Positions 49,476 to 63,147 of a stretch of DNA of 64,000 nucleotides are shown here, in pieces. The notes under the pieces were generated by a model. The model saw nothing but the letters and a program-made list of their open reading frames with translations. It was not told the DNA's origin and searched no databases. How positions within the stretch are numbered: position 1 is the stretch's first letter; every line of letters starts with the position of its first letter. Source of the stretch: Panulirus ornatus (taxonomy: Eukaryota; Arthropoda; Malacostraca; Decapoda; Palinuridae); NCBI RefSeq assembly GCF_036320965.1, contig NC_092241.1, positions 23,356,041 to 23,420,040 on the forward strand, written 5' to 3'. The translations under genes were made by a program, and so were the position numbers.

Positions 49476-50277
49476 TATCTGGTTCTAAGGGTGGTCTTTG
49501 ATTTCAGTGTTATAGGTGACACTAGAGCGTGGATTAGTGCCATCGATGCCGTTGTTCGTTCGATTCTGACGTTACCACTCCATGGCGAGTAAAGTAAATG
49601 TGTATGAAAAAGAACAACATATAGAGAGATAATGTGAGTGAGTAGTTCGGAGAATACGCGGTCAAGTAGTTAGATGATAAAATCAGATTGCTTAGCTATG
49701 TCTGTTTTCAGAATTCAGCGTCAGAGAATGACAGCGCACTCTATGACACTATATAAGAAAAAACCTTTAGCACTGCGACAGGAACTGATGATCCAATTTG
49801 CGGATGTTCCCAGAATATGAACAAGAGAATCGCATCACAAATAACTCACTAGGAATCATGTATGAGCAAATTTTCCCTGATGAACTTGGCTATTCAACTC
49901 ATGAATCACCAGAACATGTAAAGAAAAATATATTGATAAAATTGTGCTTGAATTATATTTCTCATTTTGCTTTGATTATAGATCCCTTTTCATAAATTCA
50001 TTTTGGCGTAGGAGAGTAACTCTGACACATTTCCATTCAGAGTGAAGATTTTTTTCAGTATTCAGCGAAGCGGTAACCAATATTCGATTTTTGTTTTCCT
50101 TTTTTTTCCCCTCATCATTCTGGTGTTTCCCCGGATAAAAGTGTTCTATATATAGCAGGTTTGAGGTCATCCAGGTATGACGTCATCACTCTGGGTACTC
50201 GGCGGTGGATTATGTAAGTGGTACTTGATGGCTTACTGGTTTATATATGATACCTTATCCAATCGTACATTATGGCT
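49474..50277. other. Unique DNA, no gene recognised
   Basis: About 800 bp with frames of up to 65 codons only. No motif recognised. Confidence 0.45.
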
Positions 50278-51046
50278 TGTTCAGTGGTACATGATGGCTT
50301 GTTCAGTGGTATATGATGGCTTGTTCAGTGGTACATGGTGGCTTGTTCAGTGGTACATGGTGGCTTGTTCAGTGGTACATGATGGCTTGTTCAGTGGTAC
50401 ATGGTGGCTTGTTCAGTGGTACATGGTGGCTTGTTCAGTGGTACATGATGGCTTGTTCAGTGGTACATGGTGGCTTGTTCAGTGGTACATGATGGCTTGT
50501 TCAGTGGTACATGGTGGCTTGTTCAGTGGTACATGGTGGCTTGTTCAGTGGTACATGATGGCTTGTTCAGTGGTACATGATGGTTTGTTCAGTGGTACAT
50601 GGTGGCTTGTTCAGTGGTACATGATGGCTTGTTCAGTGGTACATGATGGCTTGTTCAGTGGTACTTGGTGGCTTGTTCAGTGGTACATGATGGCTTGTTC
50701 AGTGGTACATGATGGCTTGTTCAGTGGTACATGGTGGCTTGTTCAGTGGTACATGATGGCTTGTTCAGTGGTACATGATGGCTTGTTCAGTGGTACATGG
50801 TGGCTTGTTCAGTGGTACATGATGGCTTGTTCAGTGGTACATGATGGCTTGTTCAGTGGTACATGGTGGCTTGTTCAGTGGTACATGATGGCTTGTTCAG
50901 TGGTACATGATGGCTTGTTCAGTGGTACATGATGGCTTGTTCAGTGGTACATGATGGCTTGTTCAGTGGTACATGGTGGCTTGTTCAGTGGTACATGATG
51001 GCTTGTTCAGTGGTACATGATGGCTTGTTCAGTGGTACATGATGGC
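50278..51046. repeat. 22-bp minisatellite with trimeric higher-order structure
   Basis: About 35 units of CTTGTTCAGTGGTACATGAT followed by GG. Units differ mainly at one base: ATGATGG (D) or ATGGTGG (G). After an irregular start the order is a repeating D-D-G for about 15 units (roughly 50545-50880), giving a 66-bp higher-order period. Open frames through it are periodicity artefacts. Confidence 0.97.
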
Positions 51047-51360
51047 TTACTTACAGGCACAAGGTGGCTTTTCACAGTAGTATATGGTGGCTCTTCACAG
51101 TTACATGGTGGCTCTTCATGATATCCAGTGGCTTATTCACTGGTGTAGGTGTTGGCTTTTCACTGGTGTACAGTAACTTATTCATGGGTAAACGGTAGCT
51201 TATCCAGTTGTAGTTGGTGACTTTTCACTGGTACACGGGAACTTATTCACTGGTACATGGTAGTTTAATTCACTGGTACATGGTAGTTTAATTCACTGGT
51301 ACATGGTGGCTTACTCAGTCGTACACGGCAGCTTGTCGCTGGTACATGGCGGCTTATTAA
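51047..51360. repeat. Decayed flank of the 22-bp minisatellite
   Basis: Diverged units with the same words (CAGTGGTACATGGTGGCTT, CACTGGTACATGGT) and variable spacing, plus a local 26-bp duplication at about 51245-51300. It reads as an older edge of the array. Confidence 0.7.
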
Positions 51361-52331
51361 ATGAATATATTACGTACACTCCGTCGTGGTCTTCGTTATG
51401 ATCAAGATTTGCAATAACATTCGTTTGATTCCATATCCGAATTCTGTACTTTATCTGTTATTATCATACGACATAAATGTGATCTGAATGTAAATCCTGT
51501 CTTGTTAGTTACGGACATATTTAATAAATCAATAATTGGTTGTTTGTTACTTTAACTCTTATTTTACATGAAGTATGAAGTAGATTGTATTTTGAAACTG
51601 AACTATTTCTCTTAATTGTTTACTTTCATTCTGAGTTTAAGAAATAATTTCTGTCGTCATGGGTCTTTTTATGTTATGAAATGAGCCTCTGTTTATAGAT
51701 GAGATGATGAAGTGTTGTGATATTTCATATTATCTTGACATTTTTATTGGAAGATCTAAGCTAGTCGTGAGATTTGAAACGTTCACCTTCTTCATTTCTG
51801 ATGTAGTTACTAGAATCAATTATCCTGCACATGTTGTGCTCAGTATGAACAATCTTATTCACATGACAGAGTATCACATTTTTGTTCGGTTTGCATGATG
51901 ATCCCACACGTCAAGTCAGGCATATAGATAGATAAGCAGATTAATAGATATCTTTATCAAACACAGCTTAGATAATTGATTTAAACATGAAAACATACAC
52001 GAAATGCACAGTAAATATACCATAAAGGAACACATAGTACATACTGTGGTCATTGAGAGAAACTTTGACAATTATAGAATATTTAAAGAATACTAATACT
52101 CGTGATATCATGCGTATATTCTTTTTATGTCGTGAATTACCTTACAAGTTGTAGTGAAGCAGAATCGAACAGAAGATATGTCCTTAAGGTCTCTGAAGTC
52201 GTACATTGGTCTGATAGTACAGTAACTGGACATTCCTACCCCACATGTCACAAAGATTGCACTTAGCCACAAATACATGACGTTCCTCAAGCAGGAGCCA
52301 GCCACTTCCACGCATGTTCCAGCGTCCTGTG
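51361..52331. other. Unique AT-rich DNA, no gene recognised
   Basis: Frames no longer than 67 codons; nothing recognised. Confidence 0.45.
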
Positions 52332-53550
52332 TCGACCGCCAGGCTATGGCTCGACCACAAGGTTATGGCTCGACCGCCAGGCTATGGCTCGACCACCAGG
52401 CTATGGCTCGACCACCAGGCTATGGCTCGACCGACAGGCTATGGCTCGACCATTAGGCTATAGCTCGACCGCCAGGCTATGGCTCGACCACCAGGCTGTG
52501 ACTCAACCATCAGGCTTTGGCTCGACCGACAGGCTATGGCTCGACCGACAGGCTATGGCTCGACCATTAGGCTATGGCTCGACCACCAGGCTATGGCTCG
52601 ACCACCAGGCTATGGCTCGACCACCAGGCTATGACTCAACCATCAGGCTATAGCTCGACTGCCAGGCTATGGCTCGACCACCAGGCTATGACTCGACCAC
52701 CAGGCTGTGACTCAACCATCAGGCTATGGCTCGACCGACAGGCTATGGCTCGACCATTAGGCTATAGCTCGACCGCCAGGCTATGGCTCGACCACCAGGC
52801 TGTGACTCAACCATCAGGCTATAGCTCGACTGCCAGGCTATGGCTCGACCACCAGGCTATGGCTCAACCATTAGGCTATAGCTCGACTGCCAGGCTATGG
52901 CTCGACCACCAGGCTATGGCTCGACCACCAGGCTATGGCTCGACCACCAGGCTATGGCTCGACCATTAGGCTATAGCTCGACTGCCAGGCTATGGCTCGA
53001 CCACCAGGCTATGGCTCGGCCATTAGGCTATAGCTCGACTGCCAGGCTATGGCTCGACCACCAGGCTATGGCTCGACTATTAGGGTATAGCTCGACTGCT
53101 AGGCTATGGCTCGACCACCAGGCTATGGCTCGACCACCAGGCTATGGCTCGACCACCAGGCTATGGCTCGACCATTAGGCTATAGCTCGACTGCCAGGCT
53201 ATGGCTCGACCACCAGGCTATGACTCGACCACCAGGCTATGACTCAACCAAATTAGCTCGACTGCCAGGCTATGGCTCCGACCACCAGGCTATGGCTCGA
53301 CTATTAGGGTATAGCTCGACTGCTAGGCTATGGCTCGACCACCAGGCTATGGCTCGACCACCAGGCTATGGCTCGACCACCAGGCTATGGCTCGACCATT
53401 AGGCTATAGCTCGACTGCCAGGCTATGGCTCGACCACCAGGCTATGACTCGACCACCAGGCTATGACTCAACCATCAGGCTATGGCTCGACCATTAGGCT
53501 ATAGCTCGACTGCCAGGCTATGGCTCGACCACCAGGCTATGGTTCGACAC
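52332..53550. repeat. 19-bp minisatellite
   Basis: About 64 units of GCTATGGCTCGACCACCAG with recurring variants (CTATAGCTCGACTGCC, CTCGACCATTAG, GTGACTCAACCATC). A block is duplicated: GACTATTAGGGTATAG occurs at 53075 and 53299, 224 bp apart, with matching flanks. Confidence 0.97.
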
Positions 53551-54235
53551 TGAATAACGAAAAGACTGTTCTGTGTGGCTCATTAACATTGCTTTTGCTT
53601 GCAAATATCGTGGACTGAATGGTTCGGGTTGATGTCTTTATGTATCACACATCCTGAAGTGAATGACTCAGGAATTTGACTGTGTACTTCCTCTGATACT
53701 ATAGATATCTGACACTTCACTTATTCAAGTTTCTTTGTTATCTATTTTCCAATAAGTGAACTTATATTAGCTACACTGGAGACTGCAAATGACAGAGGGT
53801 CGTCAGCAAGTCCTGATCGCTCATTTCGCATTTTGACAAAGAATTTGAGTTGTTTTTGTCTTATTAGATGTGGCAATGACGGGTAAGCTGCCACGGCGTA
53901 ACGCACGAGGCTCCATGTCGTTCTCCTCACGCCTAACAGTTGTTACAAACCTCCGGTGCAGAGTGGCATGACTGACCTATGGTCAGCCCACACTCACGAC
54001 TCACAACCGTGGGAGAGGGACGGCATCAGGGCTGCGACAAAGTCCCGTCGCTTTATGACAGACGACACATCATTGTACTTTTGAAGAACACAAATTTTAA
54101 TACTTAGCTCATCTTTTCTTTTCTTTTCCTTTTTCTCTTTTTTCTTGCGTGAATCCTGACCGCTGAGGACGCCGAGTCGTCACAGGAGGACCCAAAGTGA
54201 GCCTAACTGGAGCATTGTCCTGTCACCCGCTGGTT
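53551..54235. other. Unique DNA, no gene recognised
   Basis: A 62-codon minus-strand frame is the longest. There is a pyrimidine-rich tract at about 54110-54145. No gene recognised. Confidence 0.45.
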
Positions 54236-56061
54236 CACGTGTAGCTGCCCGGAGTCTCCTGCCTTACCACGTGTAGCTGCCCAGAGTCTCCTGCCTTACC
54301 ACGTGTAGCTGCCCAGAGTCTCCTGCCTTACCACGTGTAGCTGGCCGGAGTCTCCTGCCTTACCACGTGTAGCTGCCCGGAGTCTCCTGCCTTACCACGT
54401 GTAGCTGGCCAGAGTCTCCTGCCTTACCACGTGTAACTGGCCGGAGTCTCCTGCCTTACCACGTGTAGCTGCCCGGAGTCTCCTGTCTTACCACGTGTAG
54501 CTGCCCAGAGTCTCCTGCCTTACCACGTGTAGCTGGCCGGAGTCTCCTACCTTACCACGTGTAGCTGCCCGGAGTCTCCTGCCTTACCACGTGTAGCTGG
54601 CCAGAGTCTCCTGCCTTACCACGTGTAGCTGCCCGGAGTCTCCTGCCTTACCACGTGTAGCTGGCCGGTGTCTCCTGCCTTACCACGTGTAGCTGGCCGG
54701 AGTCTCCTGCCTTACCACGTGTGGCTGGCCGGAGTCTCCTGCCTTACCACGTGTAGCTGCCCGGAGTCTCCTACCTTACCACGTGTAGCTGCCCGGAGTC
54801 TCCTGCCTTACCACGTGTAGCTGCCCGGAGTCTCCTGCCTTACCACGTGTAGCTGCCCGGAGTCTCCTGCCTTACCACGTGTAGCTGGCCAGAGTCTCCT
54901 GCCTTACCACGTGTAGCTGCCCGGAGTCTCCTGCCTTACCACGTGTAGCTGCCCGGAGTCTCCTACCTTACCACGTGTAGCTGCCCGGAGTCTCCTGCCT
55001 TACCACGTGTAGCTGCCCGGAGTCTCCTGCCTTACCACGTGTAGCTGCCCGGAGTCTCCTGCCTTACCACGTGTAGCTGCCCGGAGTCTCCTACCTTACC
55101 ACGTGTAGCTGCCCGGAGTCGCCTGCCTTACCACGTGTAGCTGGCCGGAGTCTCCTGCCTTACCACGTGTAGCTGGCCGGAGTCTCCTGCCTTACCACGT
55201 GTAGCTGGCCAGAGTCTCCTGCCTTACCACGTGTAGCTGCCCGGAGTCTCCTGCCTTACCACGTGTAGCTGCCCGGAGTCTCCTGCCTTACCACGTGTAG
55301 CTGCCCGGAGTCTCCTGCCTTACCACGTGTAGCTGCCCAGAGTCTCCTGCCTTATCACGTGTAGCTGGCCAGAGTCTCCTGCCTTACCACGTGTAGCTGC
55401 CCGGAGTCTCCTGCCTTACCACGTGTAGCTGGCCAGAGTCTCCTGCCTTACCACGCGTAGCTGCCCAGAGTCTCCTGCCTTACCACGTGTAGCTGCCCAG
55501 AGTCTCCTGCCTTACCACGTGTAGCTTCCCGGAGTCTCCTGCCTTACCACGTATAGCTGGCCAGAGTCTCCTGCCTTACCACGTGTAGCTGCCCGGAGTC
55601 TCCTGCCTTACCACGTGTAGCTGGCCAGAGTCTCCTGCCTTACCACGTGTAGCTGCCCAGAGTCTCCTGCCTTACCACGTGTAGCTGCCCGGAGTCTCCT
55701 GCCTTACCACGTGTAGCTGCCCGGAGTCTCCTGCCTTACCACGTGTAGCTGGCCAGAGTCTCCTGCCTTACCACGTGTAGCTGCCCGGAGTCTCCTGCCT
55801 TACCACGTGTAGCTGCCCGGAGTCTCCTGCCTTACCACGTGTAGCTGCCCAGAGTCTCGTGCCTTACCACGTGTAGCTGCCCGGAGTCTCCTGCCTTACC
55901 ACGTGTAGCTGGCCAGAGTCTCCTGCCTTACCACGTGTAGCTGCCCGGAGTCTCCTGCCTTACCACGTGTAGCTGGCCAGAGTCTCCTGCCTTACCACGT
56001 GTAGCTGGCCAGAGTCTCCTGCCTTACCACGTGTAGCTGGCCAGAGTCTCCTGCCTTACCA
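54236..56061. repeat. 32-bp minisatellite carrying CACGTG in almost every unit
   Basis: About 57 units of CCTTACCACGTGTAGCTGCC plus CGGAGTCTCCTG. Two common variants differ at GCCCGG/GGCCAG. The palindromic E-box CACGTG is conserved in nearly all units; a few have CACGCG or CACGTA. Confidence 0.97.
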
Positions 56062-57615
56062 GGTATATTTAAGGATTTTGAGTTTTGCTTTGGTATATTT
56101 TCATACTACAGGCACACCAGAGCTCGGGCAACATTGTGATATTTTCTATCATATTAGATCTGGTTGTGGACAGCAATACAGTGTCGTCCACTAACCCAAC
56201 ATATGGAGCCACTCCAAGAACACTCTGGTTGACATCTGTCTTTTATCATCCTAACCAACTCATCAACAGATGTAGCAAATAGAAAACAAGAAGTCGGTGA
56301 CCCATGTGTAAGCCCCGGCGTGGACGCACCAATGATACTCTCCATCACAGAGTATATGAACACCAGCGCTGCCAGCACTACCATACTACAGCCCAGGCAC
56401 TAAACACGTTAAACAACACGTCTCTGGGGATCAGGTCGTGAGCTTCAGAAACATCAATAAAAGTTATGAATAAATCACTTTTCTCGGCTTAGTCTTATGG
56501 TTGAGCAATCGCAGAGGAATTATATGTTCATTTGGCCTTCTGCACATAAGGCATCTGCTGCACAACACCAACAGCCATTACCCAGACATTTTCTGTAGAA
56601 GAACTCATTCGCTTGGTGCCTCCAACCATTCCACCGTGTCTGAGTCTCCTACATCGTGCCATCAGCCACACATACAACATAGTGTATTAACCTTCCTTCT
56701 GTCATGATTCTACCTGGCCGATCCCACTCATAAAGGTTTTCATATTTCATACTGGTTGATGACAATCTGGTATCATGGATCATCCACATATGTTTGTCCT
56801 TTGTCAGAAAAAGTCTAATTATTTCTCTTAATCCCAACCATACACCATATCCTCTGTCATTACTGCTCTTGTGCCTTTCCTATCAACATTTTAGTATATC
56901 ACAAGAAAACGAGGATAAGAAACCTGTTACTTTCGCTTCCTTCACAGTTTATGTTTATCGTCCTCATAATTGGAGGATCTTCAAGAACCCTGATCGCGGG
57001 TTCATGTTATTCTACATTTAATCCGGAAATGTCATTCTGCCACAAGTTTAATTTTCTATGTAAGCTAACATTAACGTTTGAGCTATGATAACTTTTGCAC
57101 AAGTTTGTTAGATTTGATGTCGACACTTTGGCTTCTTATTCCCCTCACCTTCAGAAGGACTAAGAAGTTATCAAATGTTCTCGTGACAACGTGGCCATCT
57201 TGACCAGATGTGAGGGTGGTAGATGGTCACTCATTAGTGGCAGGTGGAGCGCCACCCCTGGCGTGAACGTCCAGCTGAGAGTTATAGTACCTGAGCACAA
57301 CTGCTGCCAGGCTCGCTACCTACAGCTGCTGGTATGAGGGGATCAGCTGTGATACTGGACCTTACAGAGACCATCTCCAGTGTTACACAGAGTCTGTAGA
57401 GGATGACAACCCCTGGTGAGGTAACCTAAGCGAGAGTCTGATGCTGGAACAACACACGGGGATACTGTTATGATGATATACCACAATGATACTTACACAT
57501 CTTCATTTTCACACACGTCAGGAAAGTGAACAAAAGGATGCCCTGCAGGGATAGTTGTCTTCATATGGATGTAATGTGCAAATGTTTTTACAGCAAACAG
57601 ATGATAAAATATAAC
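56062..57615. other. Unique DNA, no gene recognised
   Basis: About 1.55 kb with frames of up to 76 codons on either strand. No motif recognised. Confidence 0.45.
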
Positions 57616-58042
<427 letters not shown>

Positions 58043-59915
58043 CACTCCTGACATCCCCACCTCTCGTGCTTAACATCCCAGCCTCCAGTCCTGAATATCC
58101 CCACCTCCAGCACTGAACATCCCCACCTCCAGTCCTGAATATCCCCACCTCCAGTCCTGAGCATCCCCACCTCCAGTCCTAAACGTCCCCAACTCCAGTC
58201 CAGAAAATTCCCAACTCCAGTCCTGAACATCCCCACCTCCAGTCCTGAACATCCCCACCTCCAGTCCTGAAGATCCCCACCTCCAGTCCTGAACATCTCC
58301 GCCTATAGTCCAGAACATCCCCAACTCCAGTCCAGAACATCCCCAACTCCAGTCTTGAGCATCTTCACCTCCATTCCTGAACATCCCCACCTCCCGTGCT
58401 GAACATCCTCACCTCCAGTACTGAACATTCCCCACCTCGAGTCCAGAACATCCCCACCTCCCGTGCGGAACATCCTCACCTCCAGTACTGAACATCCCCA
58501 CCTCCAGTACTGAACTTACCCACCTCCAAAACTGAACATCCCCACCTCCCAAGCTGAACATCCCCACCTCCAGTACTGAACATCCCCACCTCCAGTACTG
58601 AACTTACCCACCTCCAATACTGAGCGTCCCCACCTCCCGTGCTGAACATCCTTACCTCCAGTCCTAAACATCCCTATATCCAGTGACAAACATCCCCACC
58701 TCCAGTCCTGAACATCTCCATCTCCAGTACTGAACATGCCCACCTCCAGTACTGAACATTCCCATCTACAGTACTGAACATCCCCACGTACAGTCCAGAA
58801 CATCCCCACCTTCACTCCAGAATATCCCAGCCTCCCGTGCTGAATATCCCCACCTCCAGTCCTGAACATCCGCACCTCCAGTATTGAACATCCCGAACTC
58901 CAGTTATAAATATCCCCAGCTCCAGTCCTGAACATCCCCACCTCCAGTCCTGAACATCCCCACCTCCTGTACTGAACATCCTTAACTCCAGTCATGAACA
59001 TCCCCACCTCCATTCCTGAACATCCCCACCTTCAGTCCAGAACATTCCCACCTACAGTCCGGAACATCCCCACCTCCAGTCCTGAGCATCCCCACCTCCC
59101 GTACTGAACATCCCCACCTCCAGTCCTGAGCATCCCCACCTCCCGTACTGAACATCCCCACCTCCAGTCCTGAGCATACCCACCTCCAGTCCTGAATATC
59201 CCCACCTCCAGTCCTGAACATCCCCACCTCCCGTACTGAACATCCCCACCTACAGTACTGAACATCCCCCACCTCCACTCCTGAACATCCCCACCTCCAG
59301 TACTGAACATCTCCACCTTCAGTCCTGAACATTCCCACCTCCAGTCCTGAACACCCACACCTCTAGTCCTGAACATCTCCACTCCTGAATAGTACTGAAC
59401 ACCCTCCACCTCCAGTCCTTAACATCTCCACCTCCGGTCCTGAACATCCCCACCTCCAGTACTGAACATCCCCACCTCCAGTCATGAACATTCTCACCTC
59501 CAGTGCTGAACATCCCCACCTTCAGTACTGAACATCCCCACCTCCAGTCCTGAATATCCCCACCTCCTGTCCTGAACATCTCCACCTCCAGTCCCGAACA
59601 TCCCCACCTCCAGTACTGAACATCCCCACCTCCAGTATTGAACATCACCACCTCCAGTACTGAATACCCCCACCTCTAGTACTGAACATCCCCACCTCCA
59701 GTTCTGAACATCACCACCTCCAGTGCTGAACATCCCCACCTCCAGTCCTGAACATCCCCACCTCCAGTACTGAATATCCCCACCTCCAGTGCTGAACATC
59801 CCCACCTCCAGTACTGAATATCCCCACCTCCAGTGCTGAACATCACCACCTCCAGTGCTGAAAATCACCACCTCCAGTCCTGAACATCCCCACCTCCACT
59901 CCTGAACATCCCCAC
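58043..59915. repeat. 22-bp minisatellite, diverged
   Basis: About 85 units of CATCCCCACCTCCAGTCCTG plus AA, with frequent substitutions (CCTGAA/ACTGAA/GCTGAA, TCCAGT/TCCCGT). Minus-strand frames stay open because three units are 66 bp; they are not treated as genes. Confidence 0.96.
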
Positions 59916-61248
59916 GTACTATACATTCACCTCACCCGGGTCCATACATTACCCACTTCTGGTGCCATACTGTTGACATTCAACATGTTTACTTATTCAT
60001 CCCTCACTCGAGGTGCCGTATATCCTACTCCCTCTGGTGTTATACGTTTCCCATAACGGATATCTCTCAGTCTCCCAGTACAGCACAACCCAACACTGAG
60101 ATGTCAATAATTTCATCTGAGAAAGATTGTCTCAGGTGCAAGTACTTTACAATCCTGTCGTGCCAACACCCAAGAGATTTTGTGAAATATTTTGTTCCTC
60201 TGAATGTATTAATGGTATTCGATACATTATTGTGTTCTTTACGAAACCTTTGGGATGGTTTATCAATATGCAAAGTGTTGGGGTTTGCAGGCTATGCATT
60301 TCTAGATATCCTCTCAACAATTTCTTGGAAAAAAATTATGAGTGCCTCAATATTCGTGGATGAAATATTTTGATGACATACAACTGCAGTTTTACACCAA
60401 CTGTGATATATCTAATATCATTGTTTGACACTGTATGCAAGAGAACAACTTACAGAAAGTTTCTGAGTTTTTTACAAGATCTGGAGGTCAGGTTTTCGCA
60501 GCGTTCCGCAACTCACCAGCATTGGATCTGAAACTCATATTCGTCCCTTGTTGTGACCCGTCTTGGTGCTTCCTAACAGTCACTTGTAACAGTTTCCCAG
60601 CACAGTCACCAGCTTGCCCTGACAGCCATCCATCCCAGTCACCCACCACCACTGCCACGTTTCAGTCGTCCCCAAAAATCATTCTTCAGTCATGAGTCAG
60701 TCACTCATTACAATCGCACAATAGCCGTCCATCAAAAGTGAATATTACAGTTACAATACCTCTTATCACTCACTCATCACAGACGCCTAAGGAGTCGCCT
60801 GTCTCCACCAGTCATACATGAAACTCGTCTGTAACACTTCTACTGTACTTACTGGATAACTGACCCAATACAGCCACCTTTGTGGTCATCCACCACAAGT
60901 ATCCATAACAAACATCATCCTCATTAATCCACCACAATCACCCTGTATGAGCATCCCTCTCCACAATATTCCACCAGATACACCCAAAATGGCCATAACT
61001 TCTTATTAATCCATCAGACTCACTTGTTATAGGCACCCATCACAACTACCAGTAGGGTGCCAAACAGCCATTCACCAAATCAGCCCTTTATAATTACCAT
61101 ATACAGTCACTCTACACAATGATACGTCATTATCTGACAGTCATCGTCACAATGATAAGTCATCACACTCAGACACATGTATTCGTACGTTCTTCTCAGC
61201 CAAATAAGTCACACATTACAGTTTCGTAGCAGAGTCATATATAGGCTT
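59916..61248. other. Unique DNA with weak repetitiveness, no gene recognised
   Basis: From about 60590 to 61180 words such as CAGTCAC, CATCACA and CATCCA recur irregularly, perhaps a very old minisatellite. The longest frame (60101-60373, 90 codons) has no recognised domain. Confidence 0.4.
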
Positions 61249-62625
61249 GGCCAGCTGCCTTGTATTGGTATGTCCAGCTGCCTTGTATTGGTATGTCCAG
61301 CTGCCTTGTGTTGGTATATCCAGCTGCCTTGTGTTGGCATGTCCAGCTGCCTTGTGTTGGTATGTCCAGCTGCCTTGTGTTGGCATGTCCTGCTGCCTTG
61401 TGTTGGCATGTCCAGCTGCCTTGTGTTGGTATATCCAGCTGCCTTGTGTTGGCATGTCCAGCTGCCTTGTGTTGGTATATCCAGCTGCCTTGTGTTGGCA
61501 TGTCCAGCTGCCTTGTGTTGGTATGTCCAGCTGCCTTGTGTTGGCATGTCCTGCTGCCTTGTGTTGGCATGTCCAGCTGCCTTGTGTTGGTATGTCCAGC
61601 TGCCTTGTGTTGGTATGTCCAGCTGCCTTGTGTTGGCATGTCCAGCTGCCTTGTGTTGGCATGTCCAGCTGCCTTGTGTTGGTATGTCCAGCTGCCTTGT
61701 GTTGGCATGTCCAGCTGCCTTATGTTGGCATGTCCAGCTGCCTTGTGTTGGCATGTCCAGCTGCCTTGTGTTGGCATGTCCAGCTGCCTTGTGTTGGCAT
61801 GTCCAGCTGCCTTGTGTTGGTATGTCCAGCTGCCTTGTGTTGGCATGTCCAGCTGCCTTGTGTTGGCATGTCCAGCTGCCTTATGTTGGCATGTCCAGCT
61901 GCCTTGTGTTGGCATGTCCAGCTGCCTTGTGTTGGTATGTCCAGCTGCCTTGTGTTGGCATGTCCAGCTGCCTTGTGTTGGCATGTCCAGCTGCCTTGTG
62001 TTGGTATGTCCAGCTGCCTTGTGTTGGCATGTCCAGCTGCCTTGTGTTGGCATGTCCAGCTGCCTTGTGTTGGTATGTCCAGCTGCCTTGTGTTGGCATG
62101 TCCAGCTGCCTTGTGTTGGCATGTCCAGCTGCCTTGTGTTGGCATGTCCAGCTGCCTTGTGTTGGTATGTCCAGCTGCCTTGTGTTGGCATGTCCAGCTG
62201 CCTTGTGTTGGCATGTCCAGCTGCCTTGTGTTGGTATGTCCAGCTGCCTTGTGTTGGCATATCCAGCTGCCTTGTGTTGGTATGTCCAGCTGCCTTGTGT
62301 TGGCATGTCCAGCTGCCTTGTGTTGGCATGTCCAGCTGCCTTGTGTTGGCATGTCCAGCTGCCTTGTGTTGGTATGTCCAGCTGCCTTGTGTTGGCATGT
62401 CCAGCTGCCTTATGTTGGCATGTCCAGCTGCCTTGTGTTGGCATGTCCAGCTGCCTTGTGTTGGTATGTCCAGCTGCCTTGTGTTGGCATGTCCAGCTGC
62501 CTTGTGTTGGCATGTCCAGCTGCCTTGTGTTGGCATGTCCAGCTGCCTTGTGTTGGCATGTCCAGCTGCCTTGTGTTGGCATGTCCAGCTGCCTTGTGTT
62601 GGCATGTCCAGCTGCCTTGTATTGG
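61249..62625. repeat. 23-bp minisatellite carrying CAGCTG in almost every unit
   Basis: About 60 units of GTCCAGCTGCCTTGTGTTGG plus CAT. CAT/TAT variants form stretches of a C-C-T trimer (69 bp), clearest at about 61890-62290. A rare CCTTATG variant recurs at about 61718, 61879 and 62408, spacings of 7 and 23 units. All frames are open on both strands. Confidence 0.97.
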
Positions 62626-63055
62626 CTGCTCCCGCTGTCTTGTAGCACCTGGTCACACTGTCTGATATCGGCTGGTCGGTCCTGCTGTCTTGTAGCACCT
62701 GGTCACACTGTCTGATATCGGCTGGTCGGTCCTGCTGTCTTGTAGCACCTGGTCACACTGTCTGATATCGGCTGGTCGGTCCTGCTGTCTTGTAGCACCT
62801 GGTCACACTGTGTGATATCGGATGGTCGGTCCTGCTGTCTTGTAGCACCTGGTCACACTGTCTGATATCAGCTGGTCGGTCCTGCTGTCTTGTAGCACCT
62901 GGTCACACTGTCTGATATCGGCTGGTCGGTCCTGCTGTCTTGTAGCACCTGGTCACACTGTCTGATATCGGCTGGTCGGTCCTGCTGTCTTGTAGCACCT
63001 GGTCACACTGTCTGATATCGGCTGGTCGGTCCTGCTGTCTTGTAGCACCTGGTCC
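62626..63055. repeat. 50-bp minisatellite
   Basis: About 8.6 nearly identical units of 50 bp beginning GCTGGTCGGTCCTGCTGTCT and ending CTGTCTGATATCG. The low divergence suggests it is the youngest array of the cluster. Confidence 0.96.
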
Positions 63056-63147
63056 ATCTGTTGCCGTGTGATGACGGGCCTACCGGTGTGTGCTGGTTTG
63101 GTCCGCTGGTCTTCCTGTATCTTTTTCCAGGTTTTCTCGCTCACTTG

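Noticed and set aside
50177..50932. A 251-codon repetitive frame in the 22-bp array
   Set aside because: Same periodicity effect. The frame starts in unique DNA by chance, and its repeated SVVHDGLFSGTWW-type text has no family match that I recognise.
54236..56061. A CRISPR-like array
   Set aside because: Units are tandem without unique spacers, the sequence is eukaryotic, and no associated genes exist.
61177..62715. Very long overlapping open frames (over 450 codons) on both strands in the 23-bp array
   Set aside because: 23 is not a multiple of 3, so one stop-free unit gives open frames in every phase and strand. The peptides are pure repeat, with no domain, no credible start context and no splice signals.
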